DNA of 64,000 nt. Origin: Benincasa hispida. Taxonomy: Eukaryota; Streptophyta; Magnoliopsida; Cucurbitales; Cucurbitaceae. A model generated the notes under the pieces. It was not told the origin of the DNA, did no database searches, and saw only the letters and a program-made list of their open reading frames with translations. Below, in pieces: positions 1-11,421 of this stretch. The stretch is taken from positions 40,482,219-40,546,218 of the forward strand of contig NC_052354.1 of the NCBI RefSeq assembly GCF_009727055.1, written 5' to 3'. A program made the position numbers and the translations under genes. The first letter of the stretch is position 1, and every line of letters starts with the position of its first letter.

Positions 1-96
1 AAATTTTTATTTGTTGATATATCCAAAACTTAATCGTTGTGTCGTGGAGACCACTACCATGAAAACAAATTCGGCACGACGGCAAATCTTTCTTAC

Positions 97-335
97 CGAT
101 TACTCTCCAAGGTTAAGACAACACATATCTTCAGCGTGCACTCGTTGGACAAAGAGTTAGAATCAAGCATAGAAAGAGGTTGCTCAAAATCTTGAGAGAA
201 GAAAGCATCTGGGAAAATCGAGTTATTTTTCAGATCTAGAAGGCCATTGGTTTTTCCAGAGAATGAATATGATGAAGGAAGACAAAAAAACGTTTTTTTG
301 AAAATTAACTCCAGATTTGGAAAATAATGGCACAA
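97..335 (-). CDS. Possible first exon of an unidentified gene running off the left edge
   Basis: An open reading stretch of about 80 codons reads leftward from an ATG at 335 and meets a good splice donor (AATCG|GTAAGAAAG, GT at 96-95 of the minus strand). A TATATATAT tract at about 550-562 could be its TATA box. The peptide is of mixed composition, not simple sequence, and contains a Ser/Leu/Asn-rich part followed by CTLKICVVLTLES. I recognise no domain and the continuation lies outside the window. It could also be a chance ORF beside a chance donor. Confidence 0.22.
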
Positions 336-744
336 TTAAAAACCTAAATGGTTTTATTTTAAAGCAATTAAGTTTTCATGTTTAAGGTTTTGTAAAAAAA
401 ATTAAAACAACAAGAAATAAAACTATTTATTTCTTTCTCACGAATGCAGTTGCCCGAGCCCGTCCATCTGGACGGACAGACAATGGCAGTGAGGCACGCA
501 TGTGGTAGAAGGTCCTTTACTACCTCCCTATCCACTTTTACAAGTCCCTTGATATATATATACTCTATCCACTCCTTAATTTTTCAATGTGGGACAAGTG
601 AAAAGCAACAACTTCTGTGTGTCTTTGTGGGTCTTGGGCCTAAAGTGAATGTGGGTCATTCCCAACATCATCATCATCATCATCATTATCATTATTTTTT
701 TTATTTGACAATATATGAGGTGGGAGTCTAACTTTTAGGTAGAT
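336..744. other. Non-coding stretch with a TATA-like tract and a short microsatellite
   Basis: No credible coding region. It holds a TATATATAT tract near 550-562 and seven CAT units at 666-686. The ORF reading through the CAT run owes its histidines to the microsatellite. Confidence 0.5.
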
Positions 745-1150
745 AGTACAAACACTATATAATGCCCTGGGTTAAGGAGGAGGACATGAATGAATCGAGA
801 TCACATTTGAATAACAATGATCATGAGGATATGAAAGTAAGGTTAAGAAAGGCTTAAAAGAATTGAAAGTCACTACCTATACCAACAAAGTCCACCTTCT
901 TTTTCGGTTGCTCAATCATAGGATTTCCAAAGTTAATTGTACTTAGTTTGGACAATCCTATATTAGGTGACCTCCTAGGAATTTTTTTTATGCATGTGAG
1001 TGAGGAAAATTTTCACTTCTAAACGCATTCAAGATAAGTAAGGATGATGTAGCCAAGTCGTAGGGGATGCAAGGGAATGTCGGGGCCATCAAATGCCGAA
1101 TTCATATTCTGAATCTTGTCCAAATCCTGCGCCTAAGACGTTACACACTA
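745..1150 (+). repeat. Dispersed repeat, inverted relative of the copy at about 18.66-18.97 kb
   Basis: The reverse complement of 18660-18970 aligns by eye with this stretch. Shared landmarks are a GAGGATATGAAAGTA core (here near 825), GTTAAGAAAG(G/C)CTTAA, an ACTA(C/T)CTATACCAA block, and GCATGTGAGTGAGGA (near 992). The copies are diverged but collinear over about 300 bp. No open frame is shared. It may be part of an LTR, since the 19-kb copy continues to a TTGGGAGAG purine tract resembling a copia polypurine tract. Confidence 0.5.
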
Positions 1151-1175
1151 TGTCAGTTGAGCTTGTTGGGGTTGA

Positions 1176-1660
1176 TGTTAGTTATATTTAAATAATAATA
1201 TGTTTAATTAAAGTATGGGCTATGTATGTGGATTAATAATTTATACATTGGGTTATTTTATTAGATTGGGTCATATTATATGATCTAATTAATTAAAGTC
1301 CTAGATTCCTAATTGAGTATGGACTTACTGGGTAGAAGCCTATTCCTAGTTAATTAGGGTTTAATAGGAACCCTAATTAAACTAGTATATAAAGAGACCT
1401 TAGGCTATGGTCCCCAATATATCAAAACAATAAGCAATCCATCTTTCTTGAATCCCATCTAGAGAAAGATCTCACTTAGGACATTTGGAGTTTTGGTTGA
1501 GGAAGACAATAGCCATTTAGATCCATTATCAATTCGAAGTCAATTTGGAGTTATTATCAATTTGCCAATGGAATCTGGTACGTATATATTCTTAACAATT
1601 TGGCATGAATGATCCTAGAATTTATCTATTCAATATAGGTATAAAGTAATTATGCTAACA
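1176..1660 (+). mobile_element. Solo LTR B (485 bp) inserted at the tip of element A's 5' LTR
   Basis: It starts TGTTAG and ends CTAACA, giving a short terminal inverted repeat with TG...CA ends. The pentamer GTTGA flanks it on both sides (1171-1175 and 1661-1665). Excising the insert plus one copy restores the host LTR start, GGGGTTGATGCCC, as in intact copies. A TATATAAA promoter box sits at 1386-1393. No interior or coding sequence remains, as expected after LTR-LTR recombination. Confidence 0.9.
1386..1393 (+). promoter_or_regulatory. TATA box of solo LTR B
   Basis: TATATAAA followed by GAGACC, placed mid-LTR as in plant LTR promoters. Activity is inferred. Confidence 0.5.
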
Positions 1661-1855
1661 GTTGATGCCCTAAATCTCATGGGTTCTGTAGTTTGTAATT
1701 GTAATGTACAAACGATTTATTTATTTAATAAAATTTGAGGAATTTTATTCGATATTTAGTAGCATTAACACACAAAACCAATAAACTAACATCTGAGGTT
1801 ATCTTATGTAGCTTAAACATATATGTAGAGACATATAGGTGGATCATGTTTAAGT

Positions 1856-3875
1856 TAAAGGAACTCTAAAACTAGAGAACCAATGAGCGGAAGTAGATCG
1901 TTCCAAACTCCATTAAGAAAGAACACATACATTTACAGTCATACAAAAATGATTATGCATTAAAGACTAAATTATATCATGTAACTTAATTAAATATAAG
2001 GGAACGAGTATAATACCTTTGAAGAACTTCTTTCTTCACGTATTTCTTTCAATCAGTCTCCAACACGTCCAAACAGCACGAAAGAAACAATCGACTAGAA
2101 GATCCTCGATCACTAATGAGTGAAACTCGATCCTCGATTCTTGTGAGTAAAACTCGATCGTTGACACCACCACAAGGTTATCTTGGTACTCTCGGTGTGA
2201 GAATCCAGGAGTTTTGGGCTCTATATGATTTTGGATAGAGAGAAGGATGAGGTAAACGATCGAGTAGACGATCAAGTATGCAATCAAACGTCGTGTAGAA
2301 GAAAAAGACTATTGTATAGACTTGATACTTGATTGTGTAGCAATGAGTAACTATTGTATAGTAAACTTGATACTTGATTGTTTAGACTCTAAAGCTATCA
2401 TTTAGTAAAACTACTTTTTACTCGATAGTTTTTTTGTGAGATCTTTCGACTAAATGAATTTCAAAAACAATTTTCCTTTTTATCTCACAATTACCATAAA
2501 ACCACAAATAACCTCCCACTCAAGGTAGTTATTTAGAAAAAGAAATATTAGTTATCATATAATTAATAAATTATAAATAAATACAATAATTAACTTATCA
2601 TATTATATTTATAACCTATAGTTTTAATATTGCATCATATGCAACATATAATCTTTTTCTATTTTATGGCATTTAATATAAATCATATTTATATTAATTC
2701 CTTCAATAAAATAATGTATCAAATACATTATATCAATTATATCATATATAATTTAATTAATTTAATTATATCATATATAATAAAATTCCCTCTTGTTAAT
2801 TTGAACACTTCAAACTAACCCAAAATCTGATTATCAACTTGAACCCATTGAGCTACCAAGGGGACCTTATGGACCTATAGCTTGAAGCTCCAACGGTACG
2901 TGAATAACTGACTAAACTCTTTAATCACGATATCTATCATTCGTTAACTGTCGTACACTCCACTAAAGACTAACAGTTGCACTCTTCGCATACAGATATA
3001 TTTCTATGTCCATTGGATATAACCAATCAATAGTACGATGATCCTTCACAAATCGCTCGTAAGTACAATTGGACCAATTTACTATTTTGCCCTTATAGTT
3101 ACATCTAATTCCTTAAGTACCACTGATTCCTCTAATAAACAATAAGTCATAGTCCCACTATGACCGAGTCCTCTCTTCCCAAGAGAGAGTGTGGCCACTA
3201 TGTTCAAGACCTGGAATCAGCCCTTAAGGGAATAATTTATCTACCTACCCCTGCATCGAGGAAGGAGTGAATTCCATCTTGTGTAGCTGAGTTCCCAGCT
3301 CCCTAATCAGATGAATCCCCAAAATGGTAGGCTTATTGAGTTGGCAATCAGGCCACTTTCACCCATACAATTCAAAGGACCGCCTTCATGAGCAAGAATT
3401 CCCAACTCACTCAAGATTCGGGTTATGTCACCTATGGTCATCCTAGTAAAATGTAAGTCTCAAATATCAATAGTGTTATATAAATAGACTAATCACTTCG
3501 TGGTCCGGTCTTATACAAACTCTTTGTATAGGATACCCCCACTCGCATGTCTCTACATGAATGATCAGGATTAGATCATTTGTAGCATTTTACAACATTT
3601 GTAACATCTACAAAGCGGGCCGTATTCGTAGTGTCACCAGGATAAGGTATCACTCCTTTATCCATCTGCTACAAACCATTTAGGTTATTAATCTAAACAA
3701 GATCTACCTGTATGTCTCTATATACTTGTTTAAATTTACATATAATAACCTTGAATCTTAGTTTATTGGATTGAGTAAATGCTTATAAAATAACACTTAT
3801 TTTATTAATAAAAATATGTTTACAGAGTTTATAAACAATGAGACTACCTGGAGATTTAGGACATCATTCCCAACA
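1856..3875 (-). mobile_element. Solo LTR C (2020 bp), reverse orientation, inside element A's 5' LTR
   Basis: Read on the minus strand it starts TGTTGGGAATGATG at 3875 and ends GAGTTCCTTTA at 1856 (the final CA has decayed to TA). TAAGT flanks it at 1851-1855 and 3876-3880. Removing the insert rejoins host sequence running GGATCATGTTTAAG into TAAGTGATAACC, as in the intact copy at 36.9 kb. The length matches the LTR at 36703-38715 (2013 bp). It carries the GATCG-rich domain at about 2090-2460. Confidence 0.88.
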
Positions 3876-5504
3876 TAAGTGATAACCTAAATGGTGTGTA
3901 GTAGATGGATAAAGTTGGGTACCACTACGAATACGGTCCGCTTTGTAAATGTTAATATTGTTGTAAAGTGCTACAAATGATCTGATCCTGATCATTCATG
4001 TAAAGACATGTGAGTGGGGGTGTTTTATACAAAAGGGTTGGTATAAGACCGGACCAAGAAATGAATAGTCTCATTATATAAAGTTGTTAATAATAGAGAC
4101 TTGCATTTCACTAGGATGACCATAGGTGACATGACCTGAATCTTGGAGTTATGTACTCTTGCATATGAAGGTGATCCTTTGATTTTCATTAGTGAGAGTG
4201 GTCAGATCGTTGATTCAAAATGCTTACCATTTTAGGGATTTTTCTGATTGAGGAGCTGGGAACACAGCTATACAAGACAAAATTCACTCTTTCCCTAATG
4301 TCGAGGTAAGTAGATAAATTACTTCCTTAAGGACTAATTTTGGGGGCTTGGACAATGTGGTGCCACACCCTCTCTTGGTCCGATAGGGATTTGATCATAG
4401 TTGGACTAGGACTTATTGTTCATTAAAGGGATCGGTGGTATTTAAGGAGTTAGATGTAACTACAGGGGAAAACGGTAATTTTGGCCCAACTATACTTACG
4501 AGTAATTTGTGAAGGGTCATCGAAGTGTTGACTATCTGTAGTGTGAAGAGCAGCTATCGGTCTTTAGTGGAGTGACCGACAGTTAAAGAATGTTGGGTAA
4601 TTTAATTAAAGGAGTTTAATTAATTATCTAAGTATCATTGGAGCTTCAATCTATAGGTCCATCAGGTCCCCTCTGTAACTCAACTGGGATTACTGAGAAT
4701 TACTTTTGGATTAATTTGGATTATTCAAATTAATTGTATATGATATAATTGATGTAAATTAATTATATGTGATATAAGTAATATAATGTATTTGATACAT
4801 TTTAATATAAAGTTTATTTTGAGAGGAATTAAATATTTGAATATGATTCAAATATTAATTGTATGGATTAGATTCGTATAAGTAAATTTAGAATAAATGA
4901 GATTTATATTAAATATCATAAATTATTGAGAGAATTCAAACGATAGGTTACATTGTATCATATAATAAAGTGGTTATTATATAATTATATATTCTCCCCC
5001 GCCCCCTCCTCCTGGTTTTTCTCTCTAATTACATACGTGGGTTTGGGAGGTTAAATGAGATCTTCTTCTTCCACTTGCTTCTCATGCAAAGAAAGTCTCA
5101 GGGTTACTTAATGGTCTTGATCTCCAAGTAATGTCTCTCACAAACCTAGTAAAATTCCTCTCCTTCCAAATCCTCTCTCTCTCCCAAAAATTAGCAAAGC
5201 CCATACCTCTTACTAATTCTCAACTCCTACGGAGAATACAGATGATTACCTCGTAGTGGTGGCCATTTTGGGTTACTGTATTTGTTTGTAATCAACTAGA
5301 GAGTTCGCAACTGGATTGAGAAGGATTTCGTGAAGTTTTTGGCTTCAAGGGTAAATTATTTCTAACCTCATTTTCTTCTTTAAAAGCATGCTGTAAAATA
5401 TTCTTTGTAATTTGCATAATTTGAGATTTCTGTATTTTTAATTATGTGAGATTTAAGAGTTGGGATCGATCCCCACTTTCGCTATGGACCTCACAGTCCT
5501 TCAA

Positions 5505-5521
5505 TTGATATCAGAGTCAGG
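5505..5521 (+). other. Primer-binding site of element A
   Basis: TGATATCAGAGTCAGG lies 2 bp after the LTR end and differs only slightly from the tRNA-iMet site TGGTATCAGAGC used by most plant copia elements. Confidence 0.7.
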
Positions 5522-5619
5522 TTTTTAGTTCCTAAATTTTTTTTCTAGAATTAAAATTCAGTTTATGGTGGGATTTTGCATAAATGTATTGTCGATGTTG
5601 TTCATGTTGATGAATGAAC

Positions 5620-7078
5620 AACTCAATATGTCTACCATTTTGGGAATTCGTATGATTGGGGAGCTGGGAACACAGCTGCACAAAACGAAATTCATTCATT
5701 CCCTAATATCAGGGTAAGTAGATAAATTGTTACCTTAAGGGCTGATTTTCAGGCTTGAACAATGTGGCATCACACCCTTTCTTGTTCCGAGAGGGATTTA
5801 GTCATAGTTGGACTATGACTTATTGTTCATTAGAGGGATCAGTGGTACTTAAGGAGTTAGATGTAACTATAGGGGCAAAACGATAATTTTGACTCATCTG
5901 TACTTACAAACAATGTGTGTAAGGTCATCGCATTGTTAGCTGGTTATATCTAATGGACACAGAAATATATATGTAGTGTGAAGAGTGCAACTGCCAATCT
6001 TCAGTAGAGTGACCGGTGGTTAATGGATGTTGGATAATTTAATTAAACTTAATTAAAGGAGTTTAATTAATTATCAAAGTACCATTAGAGCTTCTATCTA
6101 TAGGTCCATAAGATCCCCTCTGTAGCTCAACTGGGATTATTGAGAATTAATTTTGGATTAACTTGAATTTTTCAAATTAATTGAGGGAATTAATTATGTA
6201 TGACACAATTAATTTAAATTAATTATATGTGATATAGTTAATATAATGTATTTGATACATTATAATACAAAGTTTATTTTGAGAGAAATTAAATATTTGC
6301 ATATGATTCAAATATTAATTGTATGGATTAGATTCATATAATTAAACTCAATATTAATGAGATTTATATTAAATACCATAAATGGTTGAGAGAATTCAAA
6401 ATATAGGTTATATTGTATTTTATACAATATAAAAACTATAGGATATATGTTATAATAGATATAACATAAAGTGTATATATATATATTATATAATAAAGTT
6501 GTTATTATATAATTATATATTTTTTAATTAAATTAAAATAGTTTTAATTTAATTTGAATTTAATAAAAGGAGGGAGTTAACTCCCTCCCATAGTTTTTCT
6601 CTCTAATCATGTAACTCTCTAATCATGTACATGGGAATTGGGAATGGGAGATTAAATGAAATCTTCTTCTTCCTCTTGCTTCTCACACAGAGAAAGTCTT
6701 CGGGTTACTCACTGATTTTTATCTCTCTGTAATCTCTCTCACAAACACAGCAAAATTCCTCTCCTCTTAGAACCCCTCCCTCTCCAAAAAAATAGGAAAG
6801 CCCAGACCTCTTGCTCATTCTCAACACCTAAGGAGAATACAGAGGATTACCTCTTAGTGGTGGTTATTTTGGATTTCTGTATTTATTCTGGATCGAGAAA
6901 GAATTCGTGAACTTTTTGGCTTCAAGGGTAATTTATTCTAACCTTAATTCCTTCTTTAAAAGCATGCTGTAAAATTTTCTCCGTAATTCACATCATTTGA
7001 GATTTATGTATTTTAATTTTGTGAGATTTGAGAATTAGGACCAATTCCTGCTTCCATTATGGAACTCACAGTCCTTCG
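5620..7078 (+). repeat. 5'-truncated 3' LTR of element A
   Basis: It matches the 5' LTR from about 4212 to 5503 and keeps roughly 160 bp that the 5' copy has lost, including the ATGGACACAGAAATATAT block near 5950. The two LTRs are visibly diverged, so the element is old. The join at about 5620 is where interior and LTR start were deleted together. Confidence 0.75.
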
Positions 7079-7308
7079 GAGCTATGTTGATTTTAAGTAG
7101 TATTAGTTAAATGTTTTATTATTCTCAAATGTGCTATATAAACTGTGATATAATCTAGGACAATTATTAAAGGTTAACAATATGAATAAAATTTTATCTC
7201 ATCCTCAGTTGTTTGGTTTAGCAATAATACTTTAACATACGATCACTAGTAATTAAGAAGTTTTGTATTCAATACTATTTTCATTTGCTTTGTAATTAAT
7301 ATTAATAT

Positions 7309-7908
7309 TGGTTTAGTAACCATTTGATTTTTTATTTTTAATTACTCAAAATTAAATCTACAAACATTCTTTTTACTTCTAACTTTTTTTTCTTTGTTAT
7401 CTATTTTAATTTTTATCAATGCTATCCAAAGTCAAGCCAAAATTTTAAAATTAAAAAAAAAAAAAATAGACTCTATTCGATGACCATTTAGTTTTTAGTT
7501 TTTAATTTTTAAAATTAAACCTATATACACTCATTTCACCTCTAAATTTTTTGTTTTTTATCAATGTTTTCAAAACCAAGCCAAAATTTGAAAACTAAAA
7601 AAAGTAGTTTTGAAAAACATGTTTTTTCTTTTAAAATTTGGCTAAAAATTCAATTTTTATTCTTAAAAAATATGCAAACTATTATATGAAATTGAGAGGA
7701 AATAAGCTTAATTTTCAAAAGTCATAAACACAAATGAAATGGTTTCCAAATGGGGCTATAATTTTTAAATACTTGTTTTTTATTTTGAACTTTAGTTAAA
7801 AATTCAACTATTTTTGTTGAAGAAAATATGCAAATCATTATAAGAAATTGAGAGAAAAAATAGAAGCTTAGTTTTAAAAAACCAAAAACTAAAAACGAAA
7901 TGGTTAAA
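7309..7908. mobile_element. Small inverted-repeat element, apparently split by a second member of its own family
   Basis: The outer ends are GTTTAGTAACCATTTGATTTTT (left) and its rough complement AAAACGAAATGGTTAAA (right). The interior is A/T-rich with CAAGCCAAAATTTT and AAATTGAGAG(G/A)AAA blocks. The same landmarks occur twice in the order outer-left, inner-left, inner-right, outer-right, as expected for nesting. No coding capacity. A relative lies in PWP1 intron 15. It is hAT-like in style, but no 8-bp target duplication could be fixed. Confidence 0.55.
7471..7757. mobile_element. Inner copy of the nested small inverted-repeat element
   Basis: The left end is ATTCGATGACCATTTAGTTTTT and the right end AAATGGTTTCCAAATGGGG, which are imperfect inverse complements. 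It is about 287 bp and non-coding. Confidence 0.5.
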
Positions 7909-9010
7909 ATATAAACTTGAATTTTAAATAGATCAATCTCAAACTAGAATGATTAAAATATCGATGTAGATATAAACATTAGATTTCAATTTTACGGATA
8001 CTTAAATAAGAACCTTTTTAAAAATAAAAAATATTTACACTTTATAGTAAACATTATTTGGAACTTTTCTATTTATAAGAATTTTTCTACTCAAATATTA
8101 TTATTGTTTGATATTTCTGTAAATAAATAATCAAATTGTTTTACTCCAAATTAAATTATGCATTTTGCTATTAGTTTTTATTTTTTTTTTTTTTGGTAAA
8201 GTAGTAGTCATATTCAGTTTTGAATGAATATATATGTGGGAGAGATTGTTATACATATGTGTGTAGAAAATATATTGGAGATATGGACGAATTCTTAATA
8301 TCAATGTTGAACCTTCTTACCTATCGATATATTGACAAATATTCTTAATCTCTATAATGTTTAGAAATGGTTTATATATAAGGTTCAATGTCAAATACAT
8401 TTTATTTAAAAATTTTCCTAAGATCGGAATCTATCCTTACTTGAAATCCATTCCATTTGGGATTGCATCCGTAAGTGTAAAAGATAATTATCGGAGAACT
8501 TTATAATTGATAAAAGCAAAATATTTATTAATATATTAAGAATCACTCCCTAATTTACTCTAACATGCGAAAGCAGATATTATTTTAGATTTAGTTTCCT
8601 AAAGATTTACCCTCTTCTCATTGCAAAATCTCAAATTTATACTTCTATGTATAACTATATTAAACAATTTTGATGAAACCAAATCAGATGTTAATTAAAT
8701 CATATAAATTTTTGAATGAGTATCTTATGATAACTTATAAATGGAATACCAAATATCGAATTAATTGATACAATAAGGCATGCTTTAATTCTTGACACTA
8801 ATTTTGTATCAACTTACCAAATGCCATAACTTAAGTTTTTAATTTAAAATCAAAATTTAACCAACACTATTTTACTTCGTTTTACAATTGATTTTTTCTA
8901 AAAAAAACACAACCATGGCAATTATATTAATAGCTACAATAATCTCAAATTAAATCGTAATTAGATTAGTTATGTATATAAATTATCTTTTTTTTTAACA
9001 ATTCCTACAC
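7909..9010. other. AT-rich non-coding stretch
   Basis: No open frame of interest, no RNA gene and no clear repeat boundary seen. Only homopolymer-rich AT sequence. Confidence 0.5.
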
Positions 9011-9013
9011 TTA

Positions 9014-9768
9014 GGGCCATTTGTTTTTTAGAATGTAGATAATCAGATCCTTAAATGCTTGAAATTACAAATATTAGGAATTATAAATGTCTGATATCTT
9101 TAGATTATCATATTTGTTTTGTAGGAACATTTTTGCAGATACCTGAAAATATTTTGATAATTGTGTTTGTTTCGTAGGATTTTTACTCAGCAATGTTTTA
9201 ATGTTCCAAGAATGACCTTACGACTATTTATTAATTTATAATTAATTTGATATAATTTGAACTTATTATAACTTATTTGTTTTTATCAATTTAAATTTCT
9301 TTTAAAATTAATACAATTTATATTATTTTTATATGTTATTTTTCTCAAGAAAATAATATATCATAATTTAATTTTTTATTAAATAAATATTCATTTAAAT
9401 TTAAATTTAAATTTATTGCTAAAAAATAATTAGAATTACATATAATTAAAAATATATGATATATATGATCGATAGTATTTATTTTAATTATACAATGCAA
9501 ATGAAGATGTATGTATGTATGTATGTATGTATAAAATAAAATAAAAATGAACGATAAAAATGGAAAGTGGGGATGCCCTCAACTCGAGAATCTGGAAAAT
9601 CCATCTTTCAGGAGGGCATCCAAAACTCTCCAGATACCCTCCATTCGGGCATCCTAGATGCACGAAAATCTTCAGATGTCAGGGCATCTTACAATACCGC
9701 AAAACAAACGCGGTAATCCAGATACCCATTTTATGGGAATGTAGGATGCCCACGAAACAAACGGTCCA
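9014..9768. mobile_element. MITE-like element with PIF/Harbinger-style ends
   Basis: It starts GGGCCATTTGTTTTTTAG and ends ACGAAACAAACGGTCC(A), which pair as imperfect terminal inverted repeats. The trinucleotide TTA lies outside both ends (9011-9013 and 9769-9771), the target preference of PIF/Harbinger elements. At about 755 bp it has no transposase, so it would be non-autonomous. Family assignment is inference from end motif and target site only. Six ATGT units lie inside at 9507-9530. Confidence 0.6.
9507..9532. repeat. ATGT microsatellite
   Basis: Six perfect ATGT units followed by AT. Confidence 0.9.
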
Positions 9769-9771
9769 TTA

Positions 9772-10012
9772 GAATTGTTTTTTAAATTCTTTTCAATTTA
9801 AAATCTATTTTAGGAAAACCTCCATCAAAATAACTTTAAAAATACTATATATATAAACTACTTTTTAATACCATGGCTACTTAATACCTAAAAAGATGTT
9901 TCGAATTAGTATATCAAAACCAAGTTTATACTTCCACAAATTTTAAGGAAAAAAATATGAAGGGAAAAAAGCTAGAGTAGTATCGAAACTATTTTCAAAA
10001 CAAAAACATTAC
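9772..10012. other. AT-rich spacer
   Basis: Nothing recognised. Confidence 0.5.
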
Positions 10013-10132
10013 TATTATAAATATCATAAAAATATATGCTCAATGCTTGGTGTCCTAAAAGCCATGTATTATTTTTCATGTTGTCCATGTGGCTTGTAAT
10101 AATTCATGTTTGGTGTCCAATTTCACAATACA
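10013..10132 (+). repeat. 5' LTR of element G, internally deleted
   Basis: The sequence matches the 3' LTR up to TTTGGTGTCC, then jumps to the LTR end (AATTTCACAA). The middle 290 bp or so is lost, and with it the TATA region (CCTATAAATAG in the 3' LTR). ATTATCAGCACAAG follows, a motif common downstream of copia LTRs. Confidence 0.7.
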
Positions 10133-10286
10133 TTATCAGCACAAGCTCCTGTTGCTTCCATCGCTGAAGGTAGGTCGATTTTTTTCTCTGTATTATAATT
10201 AATAAATTAAATTTTATTTTTCATATTTAGTACATATTAAATTTGTAATATAAATATAATATTTTGTGATAGCGTTACCATACAAG

Positions 10287-11308
10287 CCTTACAAAATTAG
10301 AATTCGCAGCCATTGACATTAATGGCAACAATTATTTGTCAAGGGTGCTCCATGCTGAAATTCACCTGGATGTTATAAACTTGGAAAAAACAATTAAAGA
10401 AATAAATACATCTAGCTAGGATAAAGCAAAAGCTATGATTTTTCTTCATCATCATCTTCACGAGGGATTAAAAATGGAGTATCTTGCAATAAAAGATGCC
10501 TTTATCTTGTGGAAAATTTGAAAGAAAAGTATGATCATCAAAAGATAGTTATTTTTCCTAAAGTCCATTATAAGTTGATGCATTTGAGGCTACAAGATTT
10601 TAAATCAATAAATTATTACAATTCCGCATTATTTAAAATCCATTCACAATTGTTGTTATGCAGAGAAAAAATATGTTAGAGAATATGTTTTCTACATTTC
10701 ATGTCTTGAATATGCTCCTGCAGCAGCAATATCCAGAGAAAGATTTTAAACAATATTCTGAATTAATTTCATGTCTTCTCGTGGCCAAACAAAATAACGA
10801 GTTATTGATAAAAAATCATGAATTTCGACCATCCGAAACAATACCATTCCTTGAAGTGGATGTTGTGAATTTTAATAATAATTGTGGTCGAGATCATGGT
10901 CGCGGTCAAGGACGTGGCCGTGGAAGAGGAAAAAATAATTATTATTTTCATAGTGGTCGTTTTAATCATTCAGATTTCAAAAGAACCACATAAAATGATG
11001 ATCACAAAGGAAAAGTTTCATAAGATAGGAGTTCAAAAAGTGTTGAAAATAAATGCTTCTTATATGGAATGACTGGGCATTGGTCACATACCTGTTGTAC
11101 CGTCAAACACTTAATTGACCTCTATCAAGCTTCCCTGAAGGAAAAAGAGAAAAATGTGGAAGTAAATTTTGCATATCAGGATAATGATATGTTTGACCCA
11201 TCTCATATGACAAATTTAGATGTGGCAGACTTATTTGAATCTCCTGAAGAGAATATTGGCGCAGTTGATGGAACATCAAGTGTTTCATTTGATTTTGGGA
11301 ATATCTAG
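10287..11308 (+). pseudogene. Element G gag (copia nucleocapsid) pseudogene
   Basis: This is the structural gag of a copia element. The N-terminal part reads as the typical KLEFAAIDINGNNYLS start near 10290. A HHHLHEGLKMEYLA block follows near 10445, then the stretch from 10658 with LLQQQYPEKDFKQYSELI. An Arg-Gly tract (GRDHGRGQGRGRGRGK) lies near 10885-10950, then a zinc knuckle near 11055 (CFLYGMTGHWSHTC) in which the second Cys of the CCHC set is Tyr. In-frame stops and frame changes occur throughout. It is inactive. Confidence 0.8.
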
Positions 11309-11421
11309 ACTTAATGTTGTTGTTTTCTTTTATCTATCTTCATGTTTTTTCTTTTAAATAACTTTTGTATATTTTAAGTGTTGTTTTTCTTATTATAATT
11401 ATTTTCTTTTAATAGAGAAAC

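Larger units (their letters stand above)
1164..5503 (+). repeat. 5' LTR of element A, interrupted twice
   Basis: LTR segments are 1164-1175, 1661-1855 and 3876-5503. The outer part matches the other TTGGGGTTGATGCCC LTRs here (36703, 44921), but the 3' third differs. It ends with a T/C-rich segment and CTCACAGTCCTTCA, and lacks the GATCG-rich domain of the D, F and C copies, so it is a distinct subfamily. Confidence 0.8.
1164..7078 (+). mobile_element. Copia-type LTR element A, almost interior-less, with exact target duplication
   Basis: The 5' LTR begins TGTTGGGGTTGA at 1164 and ends CAGTCCTTCA at 5503. A primer site resembling the tRNA-iMet site follows, then only about 100 bp of interior, then a 5'-truncated 3' LTR ending CAGTCCTTCG at 7078. 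The flanks are an identical pentamer, GAGCT (1159-1163 and 7079-7083), so the outer ends belong to a single insertion. The 5' LTR is inflated by two later solo LTRs (1176-1660 and 1856-3875). Removing them and their duplications leaves about 1.83 kb. All of gag-pol is missing. The family (TTGGGGTTGATGCCCTAAAT at the LTR start) recurs across the window. Confidence 0.85.

Noticed and set aside
444..731. 95-aa ORF with a histidine run
   Set aside because: Histidines come from the CAT microsatellite; no homology or splice context.
9560..9772. 70-aa ORF
   Set aside because: Inside the MITE-like element; its sequence is inverted-repeat DNA, not protein-like.
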